DNA of 64,000 nucleotides from positions 124,001 through 188,000 of the forward strand of contig NZ_JAGGKD010000004.1 of assembly GCF_017873415.1 (NCBI RefSeq), written 5' to 3'. The notes beneath the pieces are model-generated. The model made no database searches. It was not told the DNA's origin and saw only the letters and a program-made list of their open reading frames with translations. The DNA is from Methanolobus bombayensis (GTDB lineage Archaea; Halobacteriota; Methanosarcinia; Methanosarcinales; Methanosarcinaceae). Of this stretch, positions 39,605-48,708 are shown piece after piece. Position numbers and translations under genes: made by a program. How positions within the stretch are numbered: position 1 is the stretch's first letter; each line of letters starts with the position of its first letter.

Positions 39605-41125
39605 ATGCAGCTAAAAGTTCAGCCTATTGATATCAAGGTCGGCAAATATAAGGTAGTACTGAATACCATCGATGCCAAGGAAATGGGAGTAAATGAAGGC
39701 GATAGGGTAAGGATCAAGGATCATAAGGTCCTGACAGCTATTGTTGATTTCACAGAGGATATGATAGCTCCCGGAATGATTGGGCTGTATCATGAAGTTC
39801 ATGAACAACTTCAGAAAGAATGGACAGAAACCGTTGACGTTGAACCTGCTGAGAAACCTAAATCTGCACGTATTATCAGAAAGGTTATGGACGGCAAAAG
39901 TCTGGATAGGGACGAGATATACGAACTTGTAAAGGATATCGTAGAAGAAAATCTGAATGATATTGAACTGGCTGCTTTCCTCACTGCTACTTACATTAAA
40001 GACATGACCGAGGACGAAACTGAATGGCTCACCAAGGCTATGATCGATACAGGTGAACGCATAGAGTTCGCCACAACACCTATCATGGACAAACACTCAA
40101 TTGGCGGAGTCCCGGGAAACAAGATATCTCTTCTGATAGTTCCTATTGTTGCAGCCAATGGTTTACTTATTCCTAAGACAAGTTCCCGTGCAATAACAGG
40201 GGCAGGCGGGACAGCAGATCTCATGGAAATTCTGGCTCCGGTAGAATTCACCGCACAGCAGATTAAGGAAATGACCGAAAAGGTCGGCGGTGTGATCGTC
40301 TGGGGTGGTGCAACTAACATCGCACCTGCGGATGACAAACTTATCAGGATCGAGTATCCGCTTTCAATTGATCCGCACTGTCAGCTTCTGGCTTCGATCA
40401 TGGCAAAAAAAGGTGCAGTCGGTGCCCAGAAGGTTGTTATGGACATTCCTACCGGCGCTGGTACAAAAATACCTGATGTAAAGACCGGAAGAAAGCTTGC
40501 AAGGGATCTTATCAATCTTGGGGATCGCCTTGGAATGGATGTTGATTGTGCACTGACATACGGTGCTTCCCCTGTAGGAAGAACAATTGGTCCTGCACTT
40601 GAGGTTATTGAGGCACTGAAAGTTCTTGAAACAATGGAAGGTCCGAACAGTCTTATTGAAAAGAGTGCAGTGCTTGCAGGTATGCTCCTTGAGATGGGTG
40701 GAGTTGCTGCAAAGGGTCAGGGTCACAGTCTTGCTATAGAAACCTTGAAGAATGGTAAGGCATTTGCTAAACTAAAAGAGATCATCGAGATACAGGGTGG
40801 AGACCCTACTGTAACTTACAGGGACATTAAGGTGGGTCAGTATACAGCAGAACTAAAAGCTCCTACAAATGGTTATGTCCTTGAATTCCACAACAAGCGC
40901 ATTGTACAGATCGCAAGGCTTGCAGGTGCTCCCAATGACAAGGGAGCAGGTGTAAGGATACACAAGAAGCGCGGTGAGGCAGTTGAAGCAGGTCAGCCTG
41001 TACTTACTATCTACGCTGAAAAGGAAGATAAACTTGCAGATGCCATCAAAAACGCAAGGGAAGACCTTCCAATTGTTGTAGAAGGAATGCTTCTTGAGAA
41101 AGTTGCTGATATAACAGAACTCTGA
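39605..41125 (+). CDS. deoA: AMP phosphorylase
   Basis: 506 residues. Archaeal AMP phosphorylase has an extra N-terminal domain of about 90 residues before the thymidine-phosphorylase-like body, as here. Active-site stretches: DKHSIGGVPGNKISLLIVPI, KTSSRAITGAGGTADLMEIL and TYGASPVGRTIGPALEV. It splits AMP with phosphate to adenine and ribose 1,5-bisphosphate, feeding the archaeal pathway through the isomerase and type III RuBisCO. It lies 10 bases before trm56, and AAAGGTG precedes its ATG. Confidence 0.95.
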   Translation: MQLKVQPIDIKVGKYKVVLNTIDAKEMGVNEGDRVRIKDHKVLTAIVDFTEDMIAPGMIGLYHEVHEQLQKEWTETVDVEPAEKPKSARIIRKVMDGKSLDRDEIYELVKDIVEENLNDIELAAFLTATYIKDMTEDETEWLTKAMIDTGERIEFATTPIMDKHSIGGVPGNKISLLIVPIVAANGLLIPKTSSRAITGAGGTADLMEILAPVEFTAQQIKEMTEKVGGVIVWGGATNIAPADDKLIRIEYPLSIDPHCQLLASIMAKKGAVGAQKVVMDIPTGAGTKIPDVKTGRKLARDLINLGDRLGMDVDCALTYGASPVGRTIGPALEVIEALKVLETMEGPNSLIEKSAVLAGMLLEMGGVAAKGQGHSLAIETLKNGKAFAKLKEIIEIQGGDPTVTYRDIKVGQYTAELKAPTNGYVLEFHNKRIVQIARLAGAPNDKGAGVRIHKKRGEAVEAGQPVLTIYAEKEDKLADAIKNAREDLPIVVEGMLLEKVADITEL

Positions 41126-41135
41126 AACGATAAAC

Positions 41136-41669
41136 ATGCCTGATAAAATAGTAATATTAAGGCTTGGACACCGTCCGCAGCGGGATAAGAGGATTACCAC
41201 CCATGTTGGTCTTACAGCACGTGCCTTCGGTGCCGAGGGTATGCTTCTGGCATCAGATGATAAAAAGCTTTCAGGCAACATTGCTGATGTTTGCAACCGT
41301 TTTGGCGGTGATTTCTATGTTAAGAATGATGTTAGCTGGAAAGCTGAGATCAGAAAATGGAAGGAAGAAGGTGGAAAAGTATGTCATCTGTCAATGTACG
41401 GAATCAACCTTCCTGATGCAGTTCCTGAAATTAAAGAATGCAAAAAGCTCATGATCGTAGTAGGTGCTGAAAAGGTTCCCTTTGAGATATATGAGATGGC
41501 GGACTGGAATGTTGCAGTTGGCAACCAACCTCATTCGGAAGTTGCTGCTGTGGCAGTAACTTTAGATCGTATAGCAGGAACCGATCCCCTGAGAATGGAT
41601 TTTGAAGGTGGGGAATTGACAATAGTTCCTGAGAAATGCGGAAAAAAAGTGATAGACAGAAGAGAATAA
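41136..41669 (+). CDS. trm56: tRNA (cytidine(56)-2'-O)-methyltransferase
   Basis: 177 residues, the usual length. SPOUT-fold, S-adenosylmethionine-dependent. It begins IVILRLGHRPQRDKRITTHV, followed by LTARAFGA, and the knot region holds VVGAEKVPFEIYEMADWNVA followed by VGNQPHSEVAAVAV. It methylates the ribose of C56 in the T-loop of archaeal tRNAs. It follows the AMP phosphorylase with ten bases between. Convergent with the small gene at 41689. Confidence 0.94.
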   Translation: MPDKIVILRLGHRPQRDKRITTHVGLTARAFGAEGMLLASDDKKLSGNIADVCNRFGGDFYVKNDVSWKAEIRKWKEEGGKVCHLSMYGINLPDAVPEIKECKKLMIVVGAEKVPFEIYEMADWNVAVGNQPHSEVAAVAVTLDRIAGTDPLRMDFEGGELTIVPEKCGKKVIDRRE

Positions 41670-41688
41670 GAATATTTAGGAATGTTAT

Positions 41689-41850
41689 CTATTCTTTTTT
41701 TACGGAAGGTCCTTTGTATATTCTTCTTCTTTCGTAATTTCCGTATCCGCGGTGCTTTGGTTCCCGTCTTTTTTTTATGTTTTGCTCAAAGAGCTCATCC
41801 AGTTCATCTTCATCGATCTCATCAGCATTTCTATTTTCTTTTTCCGGCAT
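41689..41850 (-). CDS. Small charged protein downstream of NIF3 gene
   Basis: 53 residues from ATG 41850. The N-terminal half is acidic (ADEIDEDELDELFEQN), the C-terminal half is basic and aromatic (RREPKHRGYGNYERRRIYKG). No known domain. It follows the NIF3-family gene by 13 bases on the same strand, so it is probably co-transcribed. The charge pattern could suit a nucleic-acid-associated protein. It is too small to be sure that it is expressed. Confidence 0.5.
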   Translation of the reverse strand: MPEKENRNADEIDEDELDELFEQNIKKRREPKHRGYGNYERRRIYKGPSVKKE

Positions 41851-41863
41851 GCTATCACGGAGA

Positions 41864-42604
41864 TTAAATAGTTTTTATCAGTGGATCATGGTCAATGAAT
41901 TCCACATCAATTCCAAGTCTTTCAGCAAGCACCGGGCAAAGATCCTGCATTCCCGGATTTTCGGTGGCATAATGTGTTGCATCCACAAGCAGCATGTCAC
42001 TGTAAGATCGGATAATGTCATGTTTCAATTCTGATGATACATAGGCATCAGCGCCATAGTTTCTGGCTGTGTCGATGTACTCTGACCTGAAACCGCTTCC
42101 TCCGAATACCATTACTTTTCTTATCTCATCTACATTCCCTGCAAACTGAATGTGTGTTCCAAGACTTTTTGAAACATGGTTTACAAAAGTCTCTACTGAA
42201 CACGGACTTATACTCCCAATACGACCAATTGGAATTTCCTTTATATCTGAAAGACCCAGTCTGTTTGCAAGTGCATCGTTGATGCCGCCTTTTGCTTTAT
42301 CAAAATTAGTGTGCATTGAGTACAGTGAAATTTCATTATCCAGTGCAATCTTCAGGCTGTCTGCAAGTTCTTTACTAATGCAGTGAACAGCATGGAATAT
42401 CAGTGTATGATGCGTAACAAGCAAGTCCGCCTCAATCATGGCAGCTCTGTTAAGTACATATTCTGTGGGGTCAAGTGCCACAGCAATTTTCTGAACATCA
42501 TTTTCAAGGTTTAAATTAAGACCCACTCTTCCAATATCGAAATCTTCGGCCAGTTCAGGTGGAGCGATATCTTCCAGAACACTGATTACGTCTGTTAGTT
42601 GCAT
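41864..42604 (-). CDS. NIF3/DUF34-family metal-binding protein
   Basis: 246 residues, full length. The dinuclear metal site has histidines in LLVTHHTLIFHAVH, with VDATHYATENPGMQ near the C-terminus. LNLENDVQKIAVALDPTEYV and MHTNFDKAKGGINDALA are typical. NIF3-family proteins are widespread with no settled reaction; GTP cyclohydrolase I type 2-like names are common but unproven. It is followed by a small charged protein. Confidence 0.9.
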   Translation of the reverse strand: MQLTDVISVLEDIAPPELAEDFDIGRVGLNLNLENDVQKIAVALDPTEYVLNRAAMIEADLLVTHHTLIFHAVHCISKELADSLKIALDNEISLYSMHTNFDKAKGGINDALANRLGLSDIKEIPIGRIGSISPCSVETFVNHVSKSLGTHIQFAGNVDEIRKVMVFGGSGFRSEYIDTARNYGADAYVSSELKHDIIRSYSDMLLVDATHYATENPGMQDLCPVLAERLGIDVEFIDHDPLIKTI

Positions 42605-42788
42605 AAAAGAATGATTGATTCTAATTGACTTTAAACTATCGCAAATTAATAATCAAATGTTGCACAAAATTATATGTTTACTATTATTTTATAGATGTGA
42701 ATACAATCGAAGCATTCAAATAGATGCACAGTATAATTATAAATACGCATTATATATAGATCAATTAGTGGTTATTCGAGGATAGTTC

Positions 42789-43532
42789 ATGAGAATAAAG
42801 ACAGGAATAGAAGGTTTTGACGAGCTGGTGCAGGGAGGTCTGCTTTCAGATCGTGTTTATCTTGTGAGTGGTCCACCTGGCAGTGGCAAAACGACTTTTT
42901 GTGTGCAGTATCTGGCGCATGGCGCAGCTCTCGGTGAAACCGGACTTTATGTAACCTTACTTGAAAGTCCGCAAAATATCATCGATGACATGTCCAATTA
43001 CTCCATGAACGTGCTCACTCTTATCAAGATGAAAAAACTGCTTTTTGCAGATCTCGGACCGAGGATGGAATACGGTTTTATGGATGAAATGAGCGAGTAC
43101 ATAACTCCGGAATATGAGGTCTCAGCATCAGCAGGAGAACATGAGGCTCCATCGCCTGCAATAGTTTTCAAGGAGATTGCAGCTTACGTTTCAGAGTATG
43201 ATGTAAAGAGGCTTGTGATAGATTCCGTCTCAGCAATAAGGTTCACTACAAGGGATCTTTCGTTGCAGGAAAAAGAAATGAGTCGCTTCATACGGAATCT
43301 TAAGAAACTTGGCTGCACAACCATACTTATATCCGAGATGACCGATCCAAGTGCTTATTCCACAGAACAGTTCGCTGCACATGGAGTAGTATTCATGCAT
43401 AATTTCCTTTATGATAAAACAATGACCCGTGCATTGCAGATCATCAAAATGCGTGGTACAAAACATGATTGTAACATGCGGGCAGTAAATTTCGGTGACA
43501 AGGGACTTGTGATCAATGGTCTTCTTGAATGA
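42789..43532 (+). CDS. KaiC-like/RadA-type ATPase
   Basis: 247 residues, a single RecA-type domain. GIEGFDELVQGGLLSDRVYL precedes Walker A GPPGSGKTTF. Walker B is RLVIDSVSAI, and the C-terminal part has LKKLGCTTILISEMTD and ALQIIKMRGTKHD, as in archaeal KaiC-domain proteins. Such proteins are signalling ATPases, some tied to motility. It starts a plus-strand run, with the unknown gene 43545 only 12 bases on. A TATA box, ATTATATATAG, lies near 42749-42759. Confidence 0.88.
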   Translation: MRIKTGIEGFDELVQGGLLSDRVYLVSGPPGSGKTTFCVQYLAHGAALGETGLYVTLLESPQNIIDDMSNYSMNVLTLIKMKKLLFADLGPRMEYGFMDEMSEYITPEYEVSASAGEHEAPSPAIVFKEIAAYVSEYDVKRLVIDSVSAIRFTTRDLSLQEKEMSRFIRNLKKLGCTTILISEMTDPSAYSTEQFAAHGVVFMHNFLYDKTMTRALQIIKMRGTKHDCNMRAVNFGDKGLVINGLLE

Positions 43533-43544
43533 TGGTGTATCCAG

Positions 43545-44048
43545 ATGGTAAGATTCTTTTCCAAAAAGGAAGAAAAAACCCAGCTTACTGATGCTGAGGT
43601 TAATGAACTTTCAAAAAATGCCTATGATCTTGGCTTTGAAGTAGGTTATCATAAGCATTCGGAGCTTGGCTGGGTTAGCGAACGTTATTCCATGCTTGAA
43701 GATCTTGCCAGAGCTGCTGGATTTCCCACATTGGTCAAGGAAAAATATACGTTGGGCAAGGACGAAGGTCACAAAGCCAAGGAACGGGATATGCATGCCG
43801 GTCTCTCTAAAAAAGAATCTGAAAAAGATCGTCAGGAATCAAAGGTAGCATATGATACAAATGTATTGCATCCTAATAACGGGCATATTGATTCTGGATA
43901 CGGAAGTTCACTTGTAAAGGATAAATCCATTGCAGGAATGATCTTGCAGCCGTCTCTTATGAACATGCCTGAATCTACTTCCAGAACAAAGGTTATTGAC
44001 AGACCATCACAGCTCAGGGGATTTAAACCTTTATATCCGAAAATATAG
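43545..44048 (+). CDS. Hypothetical protein linked to KaiC-like ATPase
   Basis: 167 residues, soluble. The N-terminal half has AYDLGFEVGYHKHSELGWVS and YSMLEDLARAAGFP, then the charged LGKDEGHKAKERDMHAG; the second half is disordered-looking and ends RGFKPLYPKI. No family recognised. Its position 12 bases after the KaiC-like gene and 26 before the PGF-CTERM gene suggests a shared transcript and perhaps a partner role. Confidence 0.7.
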   Translation: MVRFFSKKEEKTQLTDAEVNELSKNAYDLGFEVGYHKHSELGWVSERYSMLEDLARAAGFPTLVKEKYTLGKDEGHKAKERDMHAGLSKKESEKDRQESKVAYDTNVLHPNNGHIDSGYGSSLVKDKSIAGMILQPSLMNMPESTSRTKVIDRPSQLRGFKPLYPKI

Positions 44049-44074
44049 CCTAAAAAAAACAAAAAGGGATTTTT

Positions 44075-45679
44075 ATGATTCGCAAACTACTTTTCTGTCT
44101 GCTATTCATTATTTTATTGAGTTCACCTGTAATGGCATATACACTTGATGACATAGAGTGGACTGACAGCGCTTCCAAGAGTGGTACTCTGAAATGGGGA
44201 GGCACTCTTAAATTAGATGATTATACAATAAAAGTTGAAGACTTCAATGAAGATGGTTTTGTTAGTATAGGCATCTATCGTGACGGTGAGCTCCAAAAGA
44301 AATCTCCTGCACGTGCCGGTGAAGGTTTTGAGTTCCGTGATACAGAATACGGTGATGATCTTCGTATCTATGTTAAGAAAGTAACTCTGAATCTCGATGA
44401 ATGGACAGGAAATATGGACAATCCGACCGCTGCCATTGAGGTTTATGAAAGAGGAATTCCTGAAATGGGAATTACTATCAAGACTGAAGATGATGAATAT
44501 GATCCGCGTACTGTGGCTTACCAGTCAATTGTTGCAACCATAGATATAGACAATGAAGGTGATGCAGAAGCAGAAGACCTTACTGTGGAAGTTGATACCG
44601 ATGGCATGGAGCTTATTGATGGTAAGGACTCATATCATTTTACATCCATTGAAGAGGATGAAGTGCTTGATCAAATAGAGATCGAACTTGAGATTCCTGA
44701 ATACTGGGATGAGACTGATGTTGATATTACAGTAACTACGAGATCAGAGGATATCAATGGTGAGATCCATGAAGATAGTGAAAAGAAGACAATTACCATT
44801 AAACCAGTGGTAGAGCTAATTGTCTCTAAAACAGTAACTGAAGAGATCTACATGGATGAAACTGCGCATGTTTCAGTGAGTGTCTGGAATAATGGTATAT
44901 ATGGCCTGAGTTCTGTGACTCTGGAAAACCCGCAGACCAGTGATCTTGAAATTCAGGATAATGTTGAGAATGAAGTAACCCTGTCTATTGGTTCTAAAGA
45001 AACACAGGCAAAGATTATGGAATATACTTTAAAACCAACAAAGACCGGGACCTATAACATTCCTGTTGCAACTGCTACTTTCACTGATCCGGAAGGAAAA
45101 ACCCATACCTTTAAGTCTGACAAATCAAAAATTAAAATCGATGGTCCGGATATTGTTCTTACTAAAACTGTAAGTCCGGAGTCAGTAAACCCCGATGATG
45201 AAGCTACTGTTAAGGTTACTGTGAAAAATCAGGGAACCAAGGATGCCAGTGTAACCACAACAGAAACAATGCCTGAGGCTGCAAGCTATGTAAGCGGTGA
45301 TCTGAGTTTCCATGATGTTGCAGTACACGGAAAAAGTTATACTTATTCATATAAAATCAAAGTTGAAAGTACAGAGGATCTTAGAGTTCCTGAAACAACT
45401 GCTACATTCATTGATTTTGAAGAATACAAGGGTGAAAGAATCTCTAATAGTCCTGTAATCACAGTTATCGATCCTTCAGAAGAAACTACAGAAAGTTCTT
45501 CCTCTTCTTCTTCAAGTTCTTCGTCGTCAAATGCTCAGCAAAGCAGTTCAGTTAGCAACAGTGAAGACTACATTTATCAGGAAGATGATACCAGAGTTCA
45601 ACCTGGATTTGAAGCCAGCTTTATGATACTTGCCCTGTTTGCAGTTTACCTTGTATCAAAACGTAGAGAAAGGTCATAA
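44075..45679 (+). CDS. Surface protein with PGF-CTERM sorting signal
   Basis: 534 residues. Signal peptide (1-22, ending PVMAYT). Then S-layer-associated beta domain starting near DDIEWTDSASKSG and two CARDB/DUF11-like repeats (about 250-345 and 350-455; KTVTEEIYMDETAHVSVSVW, KTVSPESVNPDDEATVKVTV). A serine-rich linker (about 470-490) precedes the C-terminal signal: PGFEAS, a hydrophobic helix and RRERS. This is the PGF-CTERM tail removed by archaeosortase A and replaced by a lipid anchor. AAGGGA lies before the ATG. The next gene encodes a related protein. Confidence 0.9.
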   Translation: MIRKLLFCLLFIILLSSPVMAYTLDDIEWTDSASKSGTLKWGGTLKLDDYTIKVEDFNEDGFVSIGIYRDGELQKKSPARAGEGFEFRDTEYGDDLRIYVKKVTLNLDEWTGNMDNPTAAIEVYERGIPEMGITIKTEDDEYDPRTVAYQSIVATIDIDNEGDAEAEDLTVEVDTDGMELIDGKDSYHFTSIEEDEVLDQIEIELEIPEYWDETDVDITVTTRSEDINGEIHEDSEKKTITIKPVVELIVSKTVTEEIYMDETAHVSVSVWNNGIYGLSSVTLENPQTSDLEIQDNVENEVTLSIGSKETQAKIMEYTLKPTKTGTYNIPVATATFTDPEGKTHTFKSDKSKIKIDGPDIVLTKTVSPESVNPDDEATVKVTVKNQGTKDASVTTTETMPEAASYVSGDLSFHDVAVHGKSYTYSYKIKVESTEDLRVPETTATFIDFEEYKGERISNSPVITVIDPSEETTESSSSSSSSSSSSNAQQSSSVSNSEDYIYQEDDTRVQPGFEASFMILALFAVYLVSKRRERS

Positions 45680-45683
45680 TTAT

Positions 45684-46973
45684 ATGAAACAGCAATTGTT
45701 CCTTTTAATAGGACTGACTGTGCTGTTATTCTCTCTCTGTATTGTTGCAAGTGCACAGTCAGATGATGTTGAATGGCTGGAGGCTGAAGAGTATACACTA
45801 TATTGGGGAGATGAGGTCAATCACAGTGGCTATCTGATCAAAGCAGAGGATTTTTCATCTGCCGGACCGAGTGATGATGAAAATGACTATGTAATGCTTA
45901 CTATAACAAGTATGTATGACGATTCATGGGGAGCTATACTGAGTAACAATACAGGAGGTCTTTCCAATAACACTGCTTTTGATGACAGGCTTAATATTAC
46001 TGCTCTTGAAATCGTAACTGGCAATGATATTGCTTCACCTTATACTGTTCTTAGTGTGGCAATTTCTAATTCTACCGAATCTATCCCTAAAACAATAACA
46101 AGAATGGACGCTACATTTGAATTTGATGAAGATTTCAGCGATGAGGTTTACATGGGGGAAAGGGCTTATTATAGTCTTGAAATGAGATATCTGATGGGAG
46201 ATTCTCCGGGATCTTTAATGATTGAAACAGAGATGCCGGATGGAATTGTTTTTGATCCGGATTCTGATGGTGTCTGGAATTATTCTTTTAAGCCAAATAA
46301 TATAAGGACTCTGGAGTACTCGGTTAAAGCTTTAAAACCAGGCACTTATGAGATTAATGGAACTCAGATTGAAATGAACCTGGGAGAGAAGACTTATTCT
46401 AAAGAAATGAATTCTTCAACTCTTGTTGTTCATGGTCCTTATATAGTAGTTACTAAGACACTAAGTTCGGATAATGTCAGCTTGAATAATAATGTAAATA
46501 TATCTGTTGAAGTGGTAAACGAAGGTGACAGAGCAGCTTATGTGAGTCTTTCCGATCAACCCCCTATAGGTGGAAAAGTAATTTCCGGTGTAATGGGTGG
46601 CAGTCTTGTTTTACATCCGGATAATACATTTTTGGTCGAATATTCTGTGCGTATGGATAAAGTAGGTGACATAGTCATTCCTTCAGCAACGGCCAAATTT
46701 GTCGATTCGAATGAGTATTCGGGAACTGCATATTCAAAAAGATCCATTCTTCAGGTTATTGATCCTGATGTTGTCGTGGCTTCCAGTTCCGGAAATAAAG
46801 AGATAACTGACGAAACTCATATTGAAGAAACAGTTCAAAGCGATGCAAGCCCGGAACAAAGTTCTCAGAATTTCGCTGAAACTGAAGAGGACCATGGCAA
46901 ATTACAGGTCCTGTATGATATTCTGGATAGGATAACTGAATTCCTGAATAATACCAAAGAAAAAATACTATGA
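45684..46973 (+). CDS. Secreted beta-repeat protein related to upstream gene
   Basis: 429 residues from ATG 45684, four bases after the stop of the PGF-CTERM gene; an in-frame start at 45630 lies inside that gene. Signal peptide 1-25 (IVASAQS). The repeats parallel those of the upstream product: EYTLYWGDEVNHSGYLIKAE, KTLSSDNVSLNNNVNISVEV, ATAKFVDSNEYSGTAYSK. It ends in a charged coiled tail and lacks PGF-CTERM. The pair look like an ancient duplication; this one may bind the anchored partner on the cell surface. Confidence 0.85.
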   Translation: MKQQLFLLIGLTVLLFSLCIVASAQSDDVEWLEAEEYTLYWGDEVNHSGYLIKAEDFSSAGPSDDENDYVMLTITSMYDDSWGAILSNNTGGLSNNTAFDDRLNITALEIVTGNDIASPYTVLSVAISNSTESIPKTITRMDATFEFDEDFSDEVYMGERAYYSLEMRYLMGDSPGSLMIETEMPDGIVFDPDSDGVWNYSFKPNNIRTLEYSVKALKPGTYEINGTQIEMNLGEKTYSKEMNSSTLVVHGPYIVVTKTLSSDNVSLNNNVNISVEVVNEGDRAAYVSLSDQPPIGGKVISGVMGGSLVLHPDNTFLVEYSVRMDKVGDIVIPSATAKFVDSNEYSGTAYSKRSILQVIDPDVVVASSSGNKEITDETHIEETVQSDASPEQSSQNFAETEEDHGKLQVLYDILDRITEFLNNTKEKIL

Positions 46974-47036
46974 TGTCATTCTCTTTTTGAGAATAGTCCA
47001 ATGAGATTTTTCTATTATTAAACCAGGAATGTTTCC

Positions 47037-48044
47037 ATGACAAAATCCAGAAAACATGAGGACAAATCGACCCTTATCCTGACTCACGGGGATTCGGACG
47101 GAGTATGTGCAGGAGCCATTGCAAAAAGTGCTTATCCTGAGGCTGATGTATACTTTACGTCTCCAGTAGGGGTCATTGATGACCTGAACATTGCAGATGG
47201 TTACAGGAATGTGATCATAAGTGATATTGCTATTGATGAAAAGCACTGCATGGATCTGTTTAAAAGACTTGATGAGATTGCATCAGTTGCTGATCTGACA
47301 TACATTGATCATCATCCTTTGCCGGACAGGTGTGTTACTGCAAACTGGTTACATCACGATCGGGGTATCTGTGCATCAGAGCTCACATACAAGGTACTTG
47401 AGGATAGATTAAGCAGAGATATGCGCAGAGTAGCGATATATGGCGCAATTGGTGATTATTATGACAGCAGTCCGTCTGTGAAGGAATGGCTTCGTGACTG
47501 GGATAAGAGAAGTTTATTTTTCCAGGCAGGTACACTTATTCAGGCCCTTATCTATTCAGGAAGGAACTATGATTTTAAAAGAAAGCTCATTGTGCCTTTG
47601 TCCCATGATAAGATTCCTACAGAGATACCCAATGTGCTCAAGTATGCAAAAGAAGGTGCTTCTCTTGAAGAAAAACTCCGGATACACGTAAAACATGAAG
47701 TTAAAGCTCTTAATAATCTGGCTTATGTGGTGGATCCCAATGGTTATATGTCAAAATCTGCAATATATGCTGCTTCATACGGGCAGCGGGATGTGGGCAT
47801 ATCTGCCGAGTTCAGGCACAAGAGAAATGCTTATGATATGAGTCTGCGTTCCAGAAATTCTGAATCTGTAGACCTGAACCTCTTATTGCGCAGAATAGCT
47901 CCTTTGTTTGGTGGAAGTGGTGGCGGACATGCTGCTGCAGCCGGTGCGAGAATTCCGAAAGATTCATTTAATGCGTTCCTCAGAGAGCTCGATAAGGCTA
48001 TAGGGGTTCAGAAACACAGGGTTGCAAAATTTAACGAGATATAA
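47037..48044 (+). CDS. DHH-family phosphoesterase
   Basis: 335 residues. DHH domain: LTHGDSDGVCAGAIA, IISDIAID and YIDHHPLP carry the metal aspartates and histidines. DHHA1-type C-terminus: LFGGSGGGHAAAAGARIPKD. It should be a manganese-dependent nuclease or oligonucleotide phosphatase of the archaeal RecJ/GAN group, though its short form may act on small substrates. It lies 14 bases before engB. Confidence 0.9.
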   Translation: MTKSRKHEDKSTLILTHGDSDGVCAGAIAKSAYPEADVYFTSPVGVIDDLNIADGYRNVIISDIAIDEKHCMDLFKRLDEIASVADLTYIDHHPLPDRCVTANWLHHDRGICASELTYKVLEDRLSRDMRRVAIYGAIGDYYDSSPSVKEWLRDWDKRSLFFQAGTLIQALIYSGRNYDFKRKLIVPLSHDKIPTEIPNVLKYAKEGASLEEKLRIHVKHEVKALNNLAYVVDPNGYMSKSAIYAASYGQRDVGISAEFRHKRNAYDMSLRSRNSESVDLNLLLRRIAPLFGGSGGGHAAAAGARIPKDSFNAFLRELDKAIGVQKHRVAKFNEI

Positions 48045-48058
48045 AAACGGCGATATAA

Positions 48059-48685
48059 ATGGCAAAAAAGAATGATGACCTTGAGGGTATTAATTTTGAG
48101 ATACTTTTTTCCGGAAGATCCAATGTAGGAAAGTCCTCCATCATAAAACAGCTTACAGGAAAGAATGTTAAAGTTGGAAAGCGTCCTGGTGTGACACTTA
48201 AGCCCACTCATATAAGATATTCCGATCTGCTTCTTACCGATCTGCCTGGATTTGGTTTCATGAGCGGTGTGAAGGATCGCAAGCAGGATATTGTGAAAGA
48301 TCAGATCGTGCGATACATCGAGAAAAATACTGACAGGGTCAATATTGCTGTTCTTGTCATTGATGGAGCTTCTTTTATTGATATCATACAGCGCTGGGAA
48401 GATCGTGGCGAAATCCCAATAGATATTGAGATGTTTGAGCTTTTCCAGGAACTGGGTTTTGATATAATTCTGGCCGTGAACAAAACTGATAAGATCAAGA
48501 ATAAAGAGATAGATGCGACCCTGGATTATATATGTGATAAGCTGAACATGCTGCCACCATGGAAACAGTGGATCGATACTGTTGCTCCGATAAGTGCAAA
48601 GAAAGGTGACCTGAAAGCTCTGAAATCACTTATCAGGCAGAGGTTACATAATGAAAAGAGGGATGATCTGTTCAAGTATTTCTGA
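48059..48685 (+). CDS. engB: EngB-type GTPase
   Basis: 208 residues. G1 SGRSNVGKSS, G2 around GVTLKPTH, G3 DLPGFGF, G4 NKTD and G5 ISAKKGDL. The EngB/YihA family acts in ribosome large-subunit assembly in bacteria; archaeal forms are of the same type. ATG is 14 bases after the DHH gene. The fixed G motifs make the call secure; the archaeal substrate is inferred. Confidence 0.93.
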   Translation: MAKKNDDLEGINFEILFSGRSNVGKSSIIKQLTGKNVKVGKRPGVTLKPTHIRYSDLLLTDLPGFGFMSGVKDRKQDIVKDQIVRYIEKNTDRVNIAVLVIDGASFIDIIQRWEDRGEIPIDIEMFELFQELGFDIILAVNKTDKIKNKEIDATLDYICDKLNMLPPWKQWIDTVAPISAKKGDLKALKSLIRQRLHNEKRDDLFKYF

Positions 48686-48708
48686 ACAGACTCGCTTATT
48701 TTGTGAAT

